From assembly GCA_036351575.1 (NCBI GenBank), contig JAZBPJ010000115.1, positions 1-64,000 of the forward strand: a stretch of 64,000 bases of DNA. The letters are read 5' to 3'. The position numbers and the translations under genes were made by a program. Of the stretch, positions 1 to 10,393 are shown one piece after another (the first letter of the stretch is position 1; each line of letters starts with the position of its first letter). Origin of the DNA: JABDPF01 sp036351575 (GTDB lineage Bacteria > Pseudomonadota > Gammaproteobacteria > Xanthomonadales > SZUA-36). Under the pieces are notes generated by a model, which saw only the letters and a list, made by a program, of their open reading frames with translations, made no database searches and was not told where the DNA came from.

Positions 1-1
1 A

Positions 2-73
2 ACGATCCACGACTTCATGCCGGCGGGAAGCGACGACGAGGCAAACGCCTTCGCGTCACCACCCTGGGAGTAA
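2..73 (+). CDS. C-terminal tail of an unidentified protein (cut by window start)
   Basis: An open frame enters from the left edge and ends with TAA at 71-73; its last residues read NAFASPPWE. Almost every codon has G or C in the third position, as in the confirmed genes nearby, which is why I take it as real coding sequence rather than chance. Only 23 residues are visible, too few to recognise a family. It points toward the leftward serine hydrolase, so the two genes are convergent with about 19 bp between their stops. Confidence 0.45.
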   Translation, partial: TIHDFMPAGSDDEANAFASPPWE

Positions 74-92
74 TCCTCAGAATAACAGGCAG

Positions 93-971
93 TCAGTCGA
101 GCGACAGGGCCAGGCGGTGCAAGGGCGCCGCCAGGTCTTCCAGCCAGGCGGAACCTGCGGGGTCTTTTGCAAGCGCGACCAGCACGTAGGCGCCCCCCCC
201 TTGGGTCTCCACCAGCATGCTGTCGGCGTGAAACTGCTTCCACGAACCCGATTTGCGATACAGATCGAGACCGTCATAAGCCGAGAGCCCCTTGACGAAT
301 TTGTGGTCCAGCCCCGGCTTCGAAAGAGCACTGCGCATCAGGCGTGTTGAATCCGGGCTGACCAGTTCCCCCTTTGCGAGTGCGCAGTAGAACCGGGCCG
401 CCTGGAACGTGGTCGCACCGTGGGACAGGCCCGCCACCGGGTCGCGCCGGTACGCGGGCGAGGGGCCGTAGGGTTTGCCCACCCACAAGCCGCCGCTGCC
501 TTCGGCATCAAAGAAGGCGTACCGCGGAGCGTGCAGGATTTCCAGCAGGCGCTCCCGTCCGATTTTTTCGAGCACACGGGTGGCGCAGGCATTGCAGGAC
601 ACCCGGATCATGTCCTGGATATCCTGCTCCAGGTCCGGGTCCAGCTCGAGCCGGCCTTCGTCCAGCTCGACCGCGGCGCCCAGCAGGATAGCGATCTTGG
701 GCAAACTGGCTGCGTAGATCATGTCATGGCCATTGACCTGGGCCAGCCGGGGATGGTCCGGATCGGTCAGCACCACGAGACTGACGGCAAGCCGTCCATC
801 TGCCACCGGCCGATCGAGCCCGAGATCCTGCAAAACGGCTTCCAGCCGTTCCTGCATTCCGGCGTCGTCCGCGTCCTGCAGCGAACAAACCGGCGCCGCC
901 GCATGGGAGGATGAGAACGCCAGAAGCAGGAGCATGGCCCATGCCAGGCCGGGGATACGTTGTCCGTTCAT
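93..971 (-). CDS. Secreted class A beta-lactamase-like serine hydrolase
   Basis: 292 aa. Residues 1-25 form a signal peptide (hydrophobic LAWAMLLLLAF core, A-A-A cleavage region), so the enzyme should be periplasmic. The penicillin-recognising fold is shown by the SxxK nucleophile motif S89-L-P-K92, an SxN motif at S125-C-N127 and a KSG triad at K240-G242. I see no ExxLN omega-loop motif where class A beta-lactamases carry the deacylating Glu166, so the role may be a DD-peptidase or another acyl hydrolase rather than a true lactamase. Its ATG overlaps the stop of the upstream transporter fusion (ATGA), implying translational coupling. Family call is firm; substrate is unknown. Confidence 0.8.
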   Translation of the reverse strand: MNGQRIPGLAWAMLLLLAFSSSHAAAPVCSLQDADDAGMQERLEAVLQDLGLDRPVADGRLAVSLVVLTDPDHPRLAQVNGHDMIYAASLPKIAILLGAAVELDEGRLELDPDLEQDIQDMIRVSCNACATRVLEKIGRERLLEILHAPRYAFFDAEGSGGLWVGKPYGPSPAYRRDPVAGLSHGATTFQAARFYCALAKGELVSPDSTRLMRSALSKPGLDHKFVKGLSAYDGLDLYRKSGSWKQFHADSMLVETQGGGAYVLVALAKDPAGSAWLEDLAAPLHRLALSLD

Positions 972-3160
972 TCGCCCCAGCCCAGCACGTTTCGCATGAT
1001 CGACCAGCGCGGTTCGTTGCTCCTGGCGCCTTCACCCAGGACCCAGTAGGCGTAGGCCTCGTCGACGACGCCGGCGGTACTCGCAAAGACTACCCATTCG
1101 TCGATCACGTGCTGCAGGCCTTCTGCGCCCATGGGGATGCCGAAGGCCGTGGGAATACTGATGGGGCTCGGCTGCGGAACCACGGCCGCGTACTCGGGAT
1201 GCAGCAGCGACCAGGCCGCGGCGTGCTCGACCGGCATCAGGAAAGCGTCCAGGCCGGGGTGCTCGCCGTTGAAATACGCGGCCCAGAATTCGACGGGAAC
1301 GAGCTCGACGTCGGAGTCGGCAAAATAACGCGCGATGACGTATTGCAGCTGGGACGTGTCCAGCGGCACACCCACCCGCAGACCGGAGGCATTGTGAATT
1401 TTTTCCAACTGGTCGAAGTCGTGACGCCGCTCGTCGCGCAGGGCAAAGCCGACGGTCGCCGTGAAATACGGCTCGGTCAGCTGCAGGGAGCTGAACCAAT
1501 ACGGCCGGTACCACACGCCGGGCATGACATCGACCACGCCCTCTTCCAGCATTCGAGGCAGTTCCTGCCAGTCAATGGGAACGAATTCCGCAGTGAGCCC
1601 CAGCGAGTTGGCCATCATTTCGGACAGTTCGACGTCAAAGCCCGAGAGTTCGCCCGAAGCGTTGAAGAAGCTCATCGGCAGATTGCGGGAATCGTAGCCA
1701 ATCCGGAGCGTGCCGCGCGCGCGAATCATCTCGAGACGACTGCCGGCTGTCTCGGGACTGACCGGCGGCGGGCGGTCATCACGGTGAACGATCGTGAACG
1801 GATCGAGGCTCGAGCGGTGCATGTGCTGAACCGCTTCATCCATGCTGTACTCGGTATCGACGACCGCGGCCAGGCCGAATTTCAGCATCAGCACGATGGC
1901 TGCAGTACCGCCAATCATGCCCAGGGCGGCCTGGACAAGCCGGCGCTTCCGAAATACCAGGAAGCCGCCCAGCGCGCCCGCCCCGAGCAGCGCGAATACC
2001 AGCAGGTTCATGGCGGTGACCATGGAATCGAATTTGCCGGTCAGGATCGTCGTCGGGATGTAAAGCTGGAACAGGTCCTGCGGCAGGCCGAAGAGATCCA
2101 GCAGGAACGGCAGCGCGATCTGGGCCTTGGCAAAGTAGCTGGGGATGCCGGCTGTGAGCAGCGAACCGTAATCGCTGCCGGCCAGGGGCGCGCCCGCGAG
2201 CCAGGCGGCAAAAGGAATGAACAGCAGCGTCAGCAGCTTGCCCGCGTTGGGGAAGTTGAACATCACCGGGATGAGCACCTCCGCCGCCGAGTCGGAGTGC
2301 TCGTCAAGCAGGCCATGCTTTTCGAGCAATTCCTTCGAACGCTCGATCAGGATCGGCATCACGATAAAGGCGCTGTGGGCGACAAACGCCGTCAGCAAAG
2401 CGTCCCGGGCGATACCGGTCACTTCGCGGTAGCTGAACGGCGTCACCGCGGTGACCAGCAGGGGCAATACCAGGAACGCGATCAGCATCGAGGCGGCGGC
2501 GAAGGCGATGAAATACACCTCGAGCCGGCTCAGCGTCTCCGGATCCATCGTTCCCGCGGTGGCGGCGGCGATGGCGAAAACACCGTAGGGCGTGAGCTCG
2601 ATAACGAAGCCGGTAATGCGAACGATGGCCTTGTTCCAGGCCCGCAGCGGCGCCAGCAGGTTTTCACGGTCCTTCAACCCCATCAGGCCGATACCGATCA
2701 GGCAGCTGAAGAGCACGACCGCCGGGACCACGTTTTGCGACAGCGACGCAAAGGGATTAGAGGTGAAATAGATATCCGTCAGCGAAAACTCGTGGCGCGG
2801 TTCCACCATTGAGTGGCTGAAAAAACTGGCGCTGTCATAAGGCGGAAACGCTAGCGGGATGGCCAGCAGGACCGCGCAGGTCACGATCCAGACCAGCAGG
2901 AGCAGGATACCGCCGCGCACCGCCAGCCGTTTCGCCTCGCCCGGCTCCAGCTGGCCGAAGGCGATCATCAGCGAGGTGACCAGGTACGGCAGAACGGTCA
3001 TCTGCATCAGGCGGATGTAGATGTCGGCCACCGGCTGCAGGACGGCCGCGGGTTCTCCGAAGAACAGCCCGGCCAGGATACCGAGGCCCAGGCCGATCAG
3101 GATCCGCGTCGACAGGCTCAGGCTTTTCCAGCCGCGCGCTGTAGCGCCAAGTGCATTCAT
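968..3160 (-). CDS. Fusion: dicarboxylate/amino-acid:cation symporter + periplasmic substrate-binding domain
   Basis: 730 aa. Residues about 15-430 form a sodium:dicarboxylate symporter (SDF/DAACS) domain with many hydrophobic helices. One further hydrophobic segment follows (around ALGMIGGTAAIVLMLKFGLA). From about residue 480 to the end lies an SBP_bac_3-type domain beginning RGTLRIGYDSRNLPMSFFN, the usual start of amino-acid or organic-acid binding proteins. SDF carriers normally act without a binding protein, so the fusion suggests substrate capture outside the membrane being handed to a secondary carrier. GGGAG lies about 9 bases before the ATG at 3160. It is co-transcribed with the following serine hydrolase (4-base overlap). 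Substrate unknown; an acidic amino acid or dicarboxylate is likely. Confidence 0.85.
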   Translation of the reverse strand: MNALGATARGWKSLSLSTRILIGLGLGILAGLFFGEPAAVLQPVADIYIRLMQMTVLPYLVTSLMIAFGQLEPGEAKRLAVRGGILLLLVWIVTCAVLLAIPLAFPPYDSASFFSHSMVEPRHEFSLTDIYFTSNPFASLSQNVVPAVVLFSCLIGIGLMGLKDRENLLAPLRAWNKAIVRITGFVIELTPYGVFAIAAATAGTMDPETLSRLEVYFIAFAAASMLIAFLVLPLLVTAVTPFSYREVTGIARDALLTAFVAHSAFIVMPILIERSKELLEKHGLLDEHSDSAAEVLIPVMFNFPNAGKLLTLLFIPFAAWLAGAPLAGSDYGSLLTAGIPSYFAKAQIALPFLLDLFGLPQDLFQLYIPTTILTGKFDSMVTAMNLLVFALLGAGALGGFLVFRKRRLVQAALGMIGGTAAIVLMLKFGLAAVVDTEYSMDEAVQHMHRSSLDPFTIVHRDDRPPPVSPETAGSRLEMIRARGTLRIGYDSRNLPMSFFNASGELSGFDVELSEMMANSLGLTAEFVPIDWQELPRMLEEGVVDVMPGVWYRPYWFSSLQLTEPYFTATVGFALRDERRHDFDQLEKIHNASGLRVGVPLDTSQLQYVIARYFADSDVELVPVEFWAAYFNGEHPGLDAFLMPVEHAAAWSLLHPEYAAVVPQPSPISIPTAFGIPMGAEGLQHVIDEWVVFASTAGVVDEAYAYWVLGEGARSNEPRWSIMRNVLGWGE

Positions 3161-3261
3161 GCGGGAATACTCCCCAAAGCGTTCAAAACCATTCGAGCGT
3201 TCCGATACCGGTCCCGGGCAAAGCCGAACCCGATTCTAGCAAACCGCGGGCACACATCGAA

Positions 3262-3285
3262 AAAAGCCCGCGATCGCGGGCTTTT
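3262..3285 (-). terminator. Rho-independent terminator of the rpsU-dnaG-rpoD operon
   Basis: A perfect palindrome with AAAAGCCCGC and GCGGGCTTTT arms around GATC lies 26 bases beyond the rpoD stop. Read leftward, the GC stem is followed by a run of T, the classic intrinsic terminator. The structure is symmetric enough to act in both directions, but only leftward transcription arrives here. Confidence 0.85.
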
Positions 3286-3310
3286 CTGGTTTCGGAATTG
3301 AACAGCCGAA

Positions 3311-5178
<1,868 letters not shown>

Positions 5179-5182
<4 letters not shown>

Positions 5183-6906
5183 AAAGCGTCTCTGGACTTC
5201 AGCTCCGCGATGCGTTGCCCCAGCAACAGGTATTGTTCTTTTTCTTCCCTGGTCTGGTCTATGATTCTGGGCATTCGGGACTGGCGCGTTTGCAACCACG
5301 TCAGTTCCAGTTTAGTCACCGTGTCGAGAAATTCCTGCACCAATTGCTCGTCGTCTCCCGGAAACGTCCAGGTCGCCATCGCATCGAGGTAAGAATGTGC
5401 CGGGTGATCGTGCCATAACTCCAATAACTGAGCCGTAGTCATATTGGGGTTCTTCAGGCAGAAGTCAACCAATTCGCAGAAGATTTCGATACCGGGCAAG
5501 TCGCAATCCTGAAAGACGTCCAGGCCGGATACTTTTTCCGCCAGCGCGGGCTCCCGCACAAGGTGCGCGATGGCTGTGCGCATCGGCGTCCGGTTCTGTG
5601 CCGGCCTCCCCGCTTTTTGCCGCAAAGCCCCCCGCTCCCGGGGCCTCGTGTCCGCGCCGGAGAGGCGGTGCCGGGCCAGGGTCTCCAGGCGGCTGAACAT
5701 CATGTCGCGAAAAACACCGGGCGGAATGGTCTCCAGCGCGGGGCGCACCCTTTCGACAAAGGTTGCCCGGCCGTCCATGGAAGACATGTCGACCTCGGCC
5801 GTGAAGTGATCGAAAAAAAAGTCCGACAGCGGCCGCGCCTCGCTCAGCAGGGCGTTGAATGCTTCGGCGCCTGCCTCGCGGACCAGGCTGTCCGGGTCTT
5901 CACCTTCGGGCAGAAACAGGAAGCGCGCCTGGCGCCCCTCGCGCAGACGCGGGAGGGTGTTTTCCAGCGCCCGCCATGCCGCCTTGCGCCCGGCCCGGTC
6001 ACCGTCGAAACAGAACACGACTTCGTCCGCGGTGCGAAACAGCAACTCTGCCTGGTCGCCCGTGGTCGCGGTGCCCAGCGTCGCCACGGCATTGCGCAGA
6101 CCATGCTGCGCCAGCGCCACCACGTCCATGTAGCCTTCGACGACCAGCACCCGATCGAGACGTGCACTGCCCCGTCGCGCCAGGTAGAGACCGTAAAGCT
6201 CCCTGCCCTTGTGAAACAGCTCGGTTTCCGGTGAATTCAGGTATTTCGGCCCGTCGTCGGTGAGCGCCCTTCCGCCGAAGGCGATCACGCGTCCGCGGCG
6301 GTCGTGGATCGGAAACATGATGCGATGACGAAAACGATCGTATTCACCGCTCTTGCCCTGGCTGAGCAGGCCGGCGGCCCTCAGATGGGCCAGCTGCTTT
6401 TCATCGCCGCCGAGCTCTTTGAGCAGGCTGTCCCAGCCCTGCGGTGCATAGCCGATACCGAATTCACGGGCGATCTCCCCGGACAAACCACGCTGCTTGA
6501 GGTACGCGACAGCTTCCTGGCTCGGCTTGAGCTGCTGCTGGTAAAACCTTGCAGCCTTGTCGAGCACGTCGTAAAGCGATTCGGAAGGGCGCGGCCGGGA
6601 GGAGGCCTCGCGCGGCACCTGGAGACCGGCGTGTCGCGCCAGTTCCTCGACGGCGTCGACAAACTCCAGGCCTTCGAAATTCATCAGGAAACCGATCGCG
6701 GAGCCGTGGGCGCCGCAGCCGAAGCAATGGTAAAACTGCTTTTGCGGACTGACCGTGAAGGAAGGCGTTTTTTCGTCGTGGAACGGGCAGCAGGCCTGGA
6801 ACTCGCGGCCCGCTCTCTTGAGCGGCACGCGCCGCTCGATGATATCCACTATGTCGATCCTGCCAAGCAGTTCAGCGATGAAGGATTCGGGAATCAGGCC
6901 GCCCAC
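5179..6906 (-). CDS. dnaG: DNA primase DnaG
   Basis: 575 aa (E. coli 581). It makes RNA primers for replication at the fork with DnaB helicase. The zinc-ribbon CHC2 domain has C40, H43, C61 and C64 (CCPFHDEKTPSF and HCFGCG). The catalytic TOPRIM core shows VVEGYMD and FCFDGDRAG. The C-terminal DnaB-binding region occupies roughly the last 150 residues. The start is GTG at 6906, the only codon that aligns with the usual (A)GxIPxxFI N-terminus. It sits between the YqeY-like gene (7-base gap) and rpoD (ATGA overlap), the conserved macromolecular-synthesis operon. Confidence 0.97.
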
Positions 6907-6913
6907 CGGGCAC

Positions 6914-7360
6914 TTACGCCATGAGCTGGTTCTTGACGGCCTGGCTGACGGCTTTCATGTCCGCCCGGCCCTGGACCTTGTCGCGCAAGGCATTCATGAC
7001 GGGGCCCATGTCGCGAACGCTGCTGGCTCCGAGTTCATTGATGGTTTCCGTGATAATCCGCGCCAATTCGTCTTCACCGAGAGGCTCCGGAAGGTAACCC
7101 TGGATGATGTCGAGTTCGTACTGCTCCTGATCGGCCAGGTCGCTGCGCTTGGCTTTTCGGTATTGCTCCAGGGACTCGCGGCGCTGCTTGACCATTTTTT
7201 CCAGCACGGCAAGCACCTGGGTATCGTCGAGTTCTACCCGTTCATCCACTTCCTTCTGCTTGATGGCAGCCGAAACCAGGCGCAAAACCGCCAACCGCCC
7301 GCGCTCCTGCGCGCGCATGGCGTTCTTGACGTCTTCCTGGATGCGGGCCTTCAAGGACAT
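6914..7360 (-). CDS. GatB/YqeY domain protein
   Basis: 148 aa, full length for the YqeY family, which resembles the tail domain of GatB, the tRNA-dependent amidotransferase subunit. It starts MSLKARIQEDVKNAMRAQER, followed by the typical LRLVSAAIKQKEVDER segment. The precise role is unsettled; it is usually described as a tRNA-amidotransferase-related or tRNA-binding protein. It lies between rpsU and dnaG in the same direction, with 18 bases to rpsU and 7 to dnaG, the standard place for this gene in proteobacteria. Confidence 0.93.
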   Translation of the reverse strand: MSLKARIQEDVKNAMRAQERGRLAVLRLVSAAIKQKEVDERVELDDTQVLAVLEKMVKQRRESLEQYRKAKRSDLADQEQYELDIIQGYLPEPLGEDELARIITETINELGASSVRDMGPVMNALRDKVQGRADMKAVSQAVKNQLMA

Positions 7361-7378
7361 CAGGTCCCCGGTAAAACC

Positions 7379-7594
7379 TCAGTAAAGGCGGGTGCGGCGA
7401 ACGGCTTCCCGCGAAAGGCGGCGCATGTTGCGCTTCACGGCTGCTGCAGCCTTGCGCTTGCGCTCCTGGGTCGGCTTTTCGTAGTACTCGCGGCGACGGG
7501 TTTCAGCCAGCACACCGGCTTTCTCGCACGACCGCTTGAAGCGGCGCAGCGCGTACTCAAAAGGCTCGTTTTCGCGAACTTTGACACTCGGCAT
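7379..7594 (-). CDS. rpsU: 30S ribosomal protein S21
   Basis: 71 aa, identical in length to typical S21. It is very basic and begins MPSVKVRENEPFEYALRRFK, the S21 signature. The protein binds the 30S subunit near the anti-Shine-Dalgarno end of 16S rRNA and helps initiation. It is preceded by an AAGGAAG ribosome-binding site and by a plausible sigma-70 promoter. First gene of the rpsU-yqeY-dnaG-rpoD operon, which links translation, replication and transcription. Confidence 0.97.
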   Translation of the reverse strand: MPSVKVRENEPFEYALRRFKRSCEKAGVLAETRRREYYEKPTQERKRKAAAAVKRNMRRLSREAVRRTRLY

Positions 7595-7651
7595 TAAACT
7601 TCACTCTTCCTTTGTGCCGCCAATGGGCAGCGTTGGTTGACGTAGCCGCTT

Positions 7652-7681
7652 ATTTTACCCCGAATTTATCAGCTTGCGCAA
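7652..7681 (-). promoter_or_regulatory. Candidate sigma-70 promoter for the rpsU operon
   Basis: Read leftward: TTGCGC (-35-like), 18 bases, then TAAAAT (five of six to the -10 consensus), about 57 bases before the rpsU start. It is the only good -10 between the gamma-glutamyltransferase stop and rpsU. The match at -35 is partial, so this is a prediction from spacing and sequence alone. Confidence 0.5.
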
Positions 7682-7702
7682 TTCCCGGAACAACAGTTTT
7701 GC

Positions 7703-9274
7703 TCAGGACGGCTTGCAGGCAAATCCGGCAGCGCCGCCGCGCCGCGGGTCGCCGGCGCCCTCGAACACGCCGCCAGGGGCGACCGACACCGTGTGCACCC
7801 CGCCGAAAAACAGGTTGCGTTCAGGCCAGTGATGGCTCGACGGCGCCGTGGAGTCGAGCACCTCGACCGATTCGGCCGGCAAGCCAGGTTCAACGCTGAG
7901 CAAACCGCCTTCGAGATGAATGCGCGGCGCGGCCACGGCATCGGTCGAAGCCATGCCGAAATCGAGCAGGTTGACCAGGACCTGCGTCACCGCGCTGCGA
8001 ATCCGGTTGGATCCCCCCGAACCGAGTGCGAAGCGCGTGCCGTCCGGTTTCTCGACGACGGTCGGTGACATCATCGAAGCGAGGCGCACGCCCGGTTTCC
8101 AGCGATTGAAGCCGGCCGGATGCAGGTCCTCCTCGCCAAGCATGTTGTTGAGCATGATGCCGGTACCGGGCAGCACATAGGCGCAGCCCTCGCCATTGGA
8201 CGCCGTCAGGCTGGCCAGGTTGCCATCGGCATCGGCCACGCTGATGTGCGTAGTGCCGCGACTGAACAGGGAATGCAGCCGGATCGACTGCTGCCACTCC
8301 TGAATGGTTTCAGCACTCAGCAAGCGACCCATGACCTCGGAATCGAGGCCGCCCTCCATCGAAAAATCGTGCCGGGCGATGCTGGCTGCCCGCATCGCCC
8401 GGAGCAGGTTCATCATGTGTTCCGGCCCGCCCCAGTCACGGCCGCTGCAGTTCCAGTCGGACAGCACGCCGAGCGCGAAAGCAACCAGGCAGCCGCCCGG
8501 CGAAGGCGGCGGATTGATCGCGATTTTCACGTCACGGTATCTGAAAACAACCGGTTCCCGGCGCATGACGCGGTAGGACGACATGTCCTTGAGGCTGATG
8601 TGTCCGCCTTTTTCCGCGCAATCAGCGGCCAGTCGTTCGGCCCATTCCCCGCGATAGAACAGGTCCGGTCCCTCGGACGCCAGTGCATCCAGCGCGTCCG
8701 CCGCTTTCGGATTACGCAAAAGCTCGCCCTCGGAGATCAATTCGCCCGGGGAGCCGGGCGACTCGTAAAGCCCGAAGGCCTCGGGGGTCGCGGTGATGAT
8801 GGCCTTCAGAATGCGGATGATGTAGTCGTGGAACGCATCCACGAGCACGCCGGACCGGGCCAGCGATGCGGCGGGCTGCATGATTTCGGCGATCGGCATG
8901 CGGCCCAGGTCGGCGTGGGCGTCAAAGATGCCCGCCACCACGCCGGGCACCGCACCCGCGCCGAGCCCGACATGAAACTCCTGGTGGGCCGCGCCGAAAT
9001 CCGCGAGGATCGGGAAAAAGTCAATGTCGCCGGATGGCCGGCAGACACCCGGGGTCTGGCAGAAAAAATCGTAAACCCGGGGCCGGTCTTCATTCGGCAG
9101 TGCCACCAGGAAACCGCCGCCGCCGAGACTGGCCAGCAGGGGTTCCGCGATCGAGGCCGTGCACAGCGCGCCAAGCGCCGCGTCGAACGCATTGCCGCCG
9201 GCTTCGAGAATATCCACCGCCGTTTGCGTCACTTCTGCACTGCCTGATGCTGCTACACCGATTTTCCGCGCCAC
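7703..9274 (-). CDS. Gamma-glutamyltransferase family protein
   Basis: About 523 aa from a GTG at 9274; the frame stays open further but would run into divergent tsaD. The family is Ntn-hydrolase GGT, which self-cleaves to expose a threonine: here GTTHISVADADGN carries the expected T-T-H nucleophile context. Substrate-pocket glycines appear as SLGGGGF near the N-terminus and GSGGSNRI (in place of the usual GSPGG) near the C-terminus. No signal peptide is visible from this start, unlike classical periplasmic GGT, so it may be a cytosolic paralogue with a different gamma-glutamyl or related amide substrate. It lies upstream of rpsU in the same direction, with 108 bases between. Start uncertain. 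Confidence 0.82.
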   Translation of the reverse strand: MARKIGVAASGSAEVTQTAVDILEAGGNAFDAALGALCTASIAEPLLASLGGGGFLVALPNEDRPRVYDFFCQTPGVCRPSGDIDFFPILADFGAAHQEFHVGLGAGAVPGVVAGIFDAHADLGRMPIAEIMQPAASLARSGVLVDAFHDYIIRILKAIITATPEAFGLYESPGSPGELISEGELLRNPKAADALDALASEGPDLFYRGEWAERLAADCAEKGGHISLKDMSSYRVMRREPVVFRYRDVKIAINPPPSPGGCLVAFALGVLSDWNCSGRDWGGPEHMMNLLRAMRAASIARHDFSMEGGLDSEVMGRLLSAETIQEWQQSIRLHSLFSRGTTHISVADADGNLASLTASNGEGCAYVLPGTGIMLNNMLGEEDLHPAGFNRWKPGVRLASMMSPTVVEKPDGTRFALGSGGSNRIRSAVTQVLVNLLDFGMASTDAVAAPRIHLEGGLLSVEPGLPAESVEVLDSTAPSSHHWPERNLFFGGVHTVSVAPGGVFEGAGDPRRGGAAGFACKPS

Positions 9275-9332
9275 AAAGCCGACTCCGCTGACATCGCCGA
9301 AACGATAGCACAGCCTGATCGCACCGCAAGCA

Positions 9333-9361
9333 TTGCGATTCTGTGCGCACGCACCTATAAA
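9333..9361 (+). promoter_or_regulatory. Candidate sigma-70 promoter for tsaD-folB-folK
   Basis: TTGCGA at 9333-9338, exactly 17 bases, then TATAAA at 9356-9361: a strong pair by sequence and spacing. The tsaD ATG begins at 9368, so the expected +1 falls on or next to the start codon, implying an almost leaderless message. The same bases contain AAAGGA, which could be a Shine-Dalgarno sequence if transcription starts further upstream. Confidence 0.55.
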
Positions 9362-9367
9362 GGACAC

Positions 9368-10393
9368 ATGCGAATACTGGGTATCGAAACCTCCTGCGAC
9401 GAAACCGGCGTCGCGATTTACGACGGCGAACGCGGCCTGCTGGCCCACGCGCTTTATTCACAGGCCGAGGTGCATGCCGAATACGGCGGCGTCGTGCCGG
9501 AAATCGCCTCGCGCGACCATGTACGCAAGCTGATTCCCCTTCTGGACGACTGCATGGCGCGCGCCGGCTGTGAGCGCGGCGATATCGACGCGGTCGCCTA
9601 CACCGCCGGGCCGGGCCTGGTCGGTGCGCTGCTGGTCGGCGCCTCCACCGGTCGCGCCCTGGCAAGCTCGCTGGGCGTTCCGGCCATCGCCGTTCATCAC
9701 ATGGAAGGTCACCTGCTGGCGCCGCTGCTCGAGGAGCATCCGCCGAAGTTTCCGTTCGTCGCCCTGCTGGTGTCGGGCGGGCACAGCATGCTGATCGAGG
9801 TGGCCGGAATCGGGTCCTACGAAGTACTCGGCGAAACCCTGGACGACGCGGCCGGCGAGGCATTCGACAAGACCGCCAAGCTTCTCGGGCTGGGTTACCC
9901 CGGCGGCCCTGCCGTGGCCCGGGCAGCCGAAAGCGGTGATCCGGACAAATACCGTTTTCCGCGCCCGATGACCGACCGGCCCGGACTCGAGTTCAGTTTC
10001 AGCGGCCTGAAGACCCACACGCGAAACCTTTACCGGCAGCATCACGATGAGCCGAACGCCGTGGCGGACATCGCCGCCGGGTTCCAGAAAGCCGTCGTGG
10101 ACACGATGGTCATCAAGTGCCGGCGCGCCATGCAGCAAACCCGCTGCGGCCAACTGGTCATTGCCGGCGGCGTGGGGGCCAACCGCATGCTGCGGGAGTC
10201 GTTGGCGAAGGCCGGAGAAAAACACGGCTGGGGCGTCGCCTACCCGCGTATCGAGTTCTGTACCGACAACGGCGCCATGATCGCGCTGGCCGGATACTTC
10301 CGGCTCAAGGCCGGCCAGGTCGAAACCGACGTGATCCGGGCGAAGCCGCGCTGGCCGATGAGAGAACTCGAACCCATGCAGGCGGAAAACTGA
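9368..10393 (+). CDS. tsaD: tRNA N6-adenosine threonylcarbamoyltransferase TsaD
   Basis: 341 aa, the normal family length. It transfers threonylcarbamoyl from TC-AMP to A37 of ANN-decoding tRNAs, together with TsaB and TsaE. The start MRILGIETSCDETGVAIYD is the family signature. The metal-binding HHMEGH is present in the first half, and the actin-like ATPase fold is supported by LLVSGGHS and AGGVGANRML. It opens a tight operon with folB and folK, each overlapping the next by 1 or 4 bases, and is divergent from the GGT homologue. tsaC, which makes its substrate, lies at 26.8 kb in this window. Confidence 0.97.
   Translation: MRILGIETSCDETGVAIYDGERGLLAHALYSQAEVHAEYGGVVPEIASRDHVRKLIPLLDDCMARAGCERGDIDAVAYTAGPGLVGALLVGASTGRALASSLGVPAIAVHHMEGHLLAPLLEEHPPKFPFVALLVSGGHSMLIEVAGIGSYEVLGETLDDAAGEAFDKTAKLLGLGYPGGPAVARAAESGDPDKYRFPRPMTDRPGLEFSFSGLKTHTRNLYRQHHDEPNAVADIAAGFQKAVVDTMVIKCRRAMQQTRCGQLVIAGGVGANRMLRESLAKAGEKHGWGVAYPRIEFCTDNGAMIALAGYFRLKAGQVETDVIRAKPRWPMRELEPMQAEN

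Noticed and set aside
911..2812. 633-codon rightward open frame opposite the transporter fusion
   Set aside because: Lies entirely antisense to a gene with clear domains; its translation is rich in His, Gln, Arg and Asp with no motif, typical of antisense frames in high-GC DNA.
9275..9448. N-terminal extension of the gamma-glutamyltransferase homologue to an upstream ATG at 9448
   Set aside because: It would overlap divergent tsaD by 81 bases and remove its promoter; the extra residues do not resemble a signal peptide or GGT sequence.
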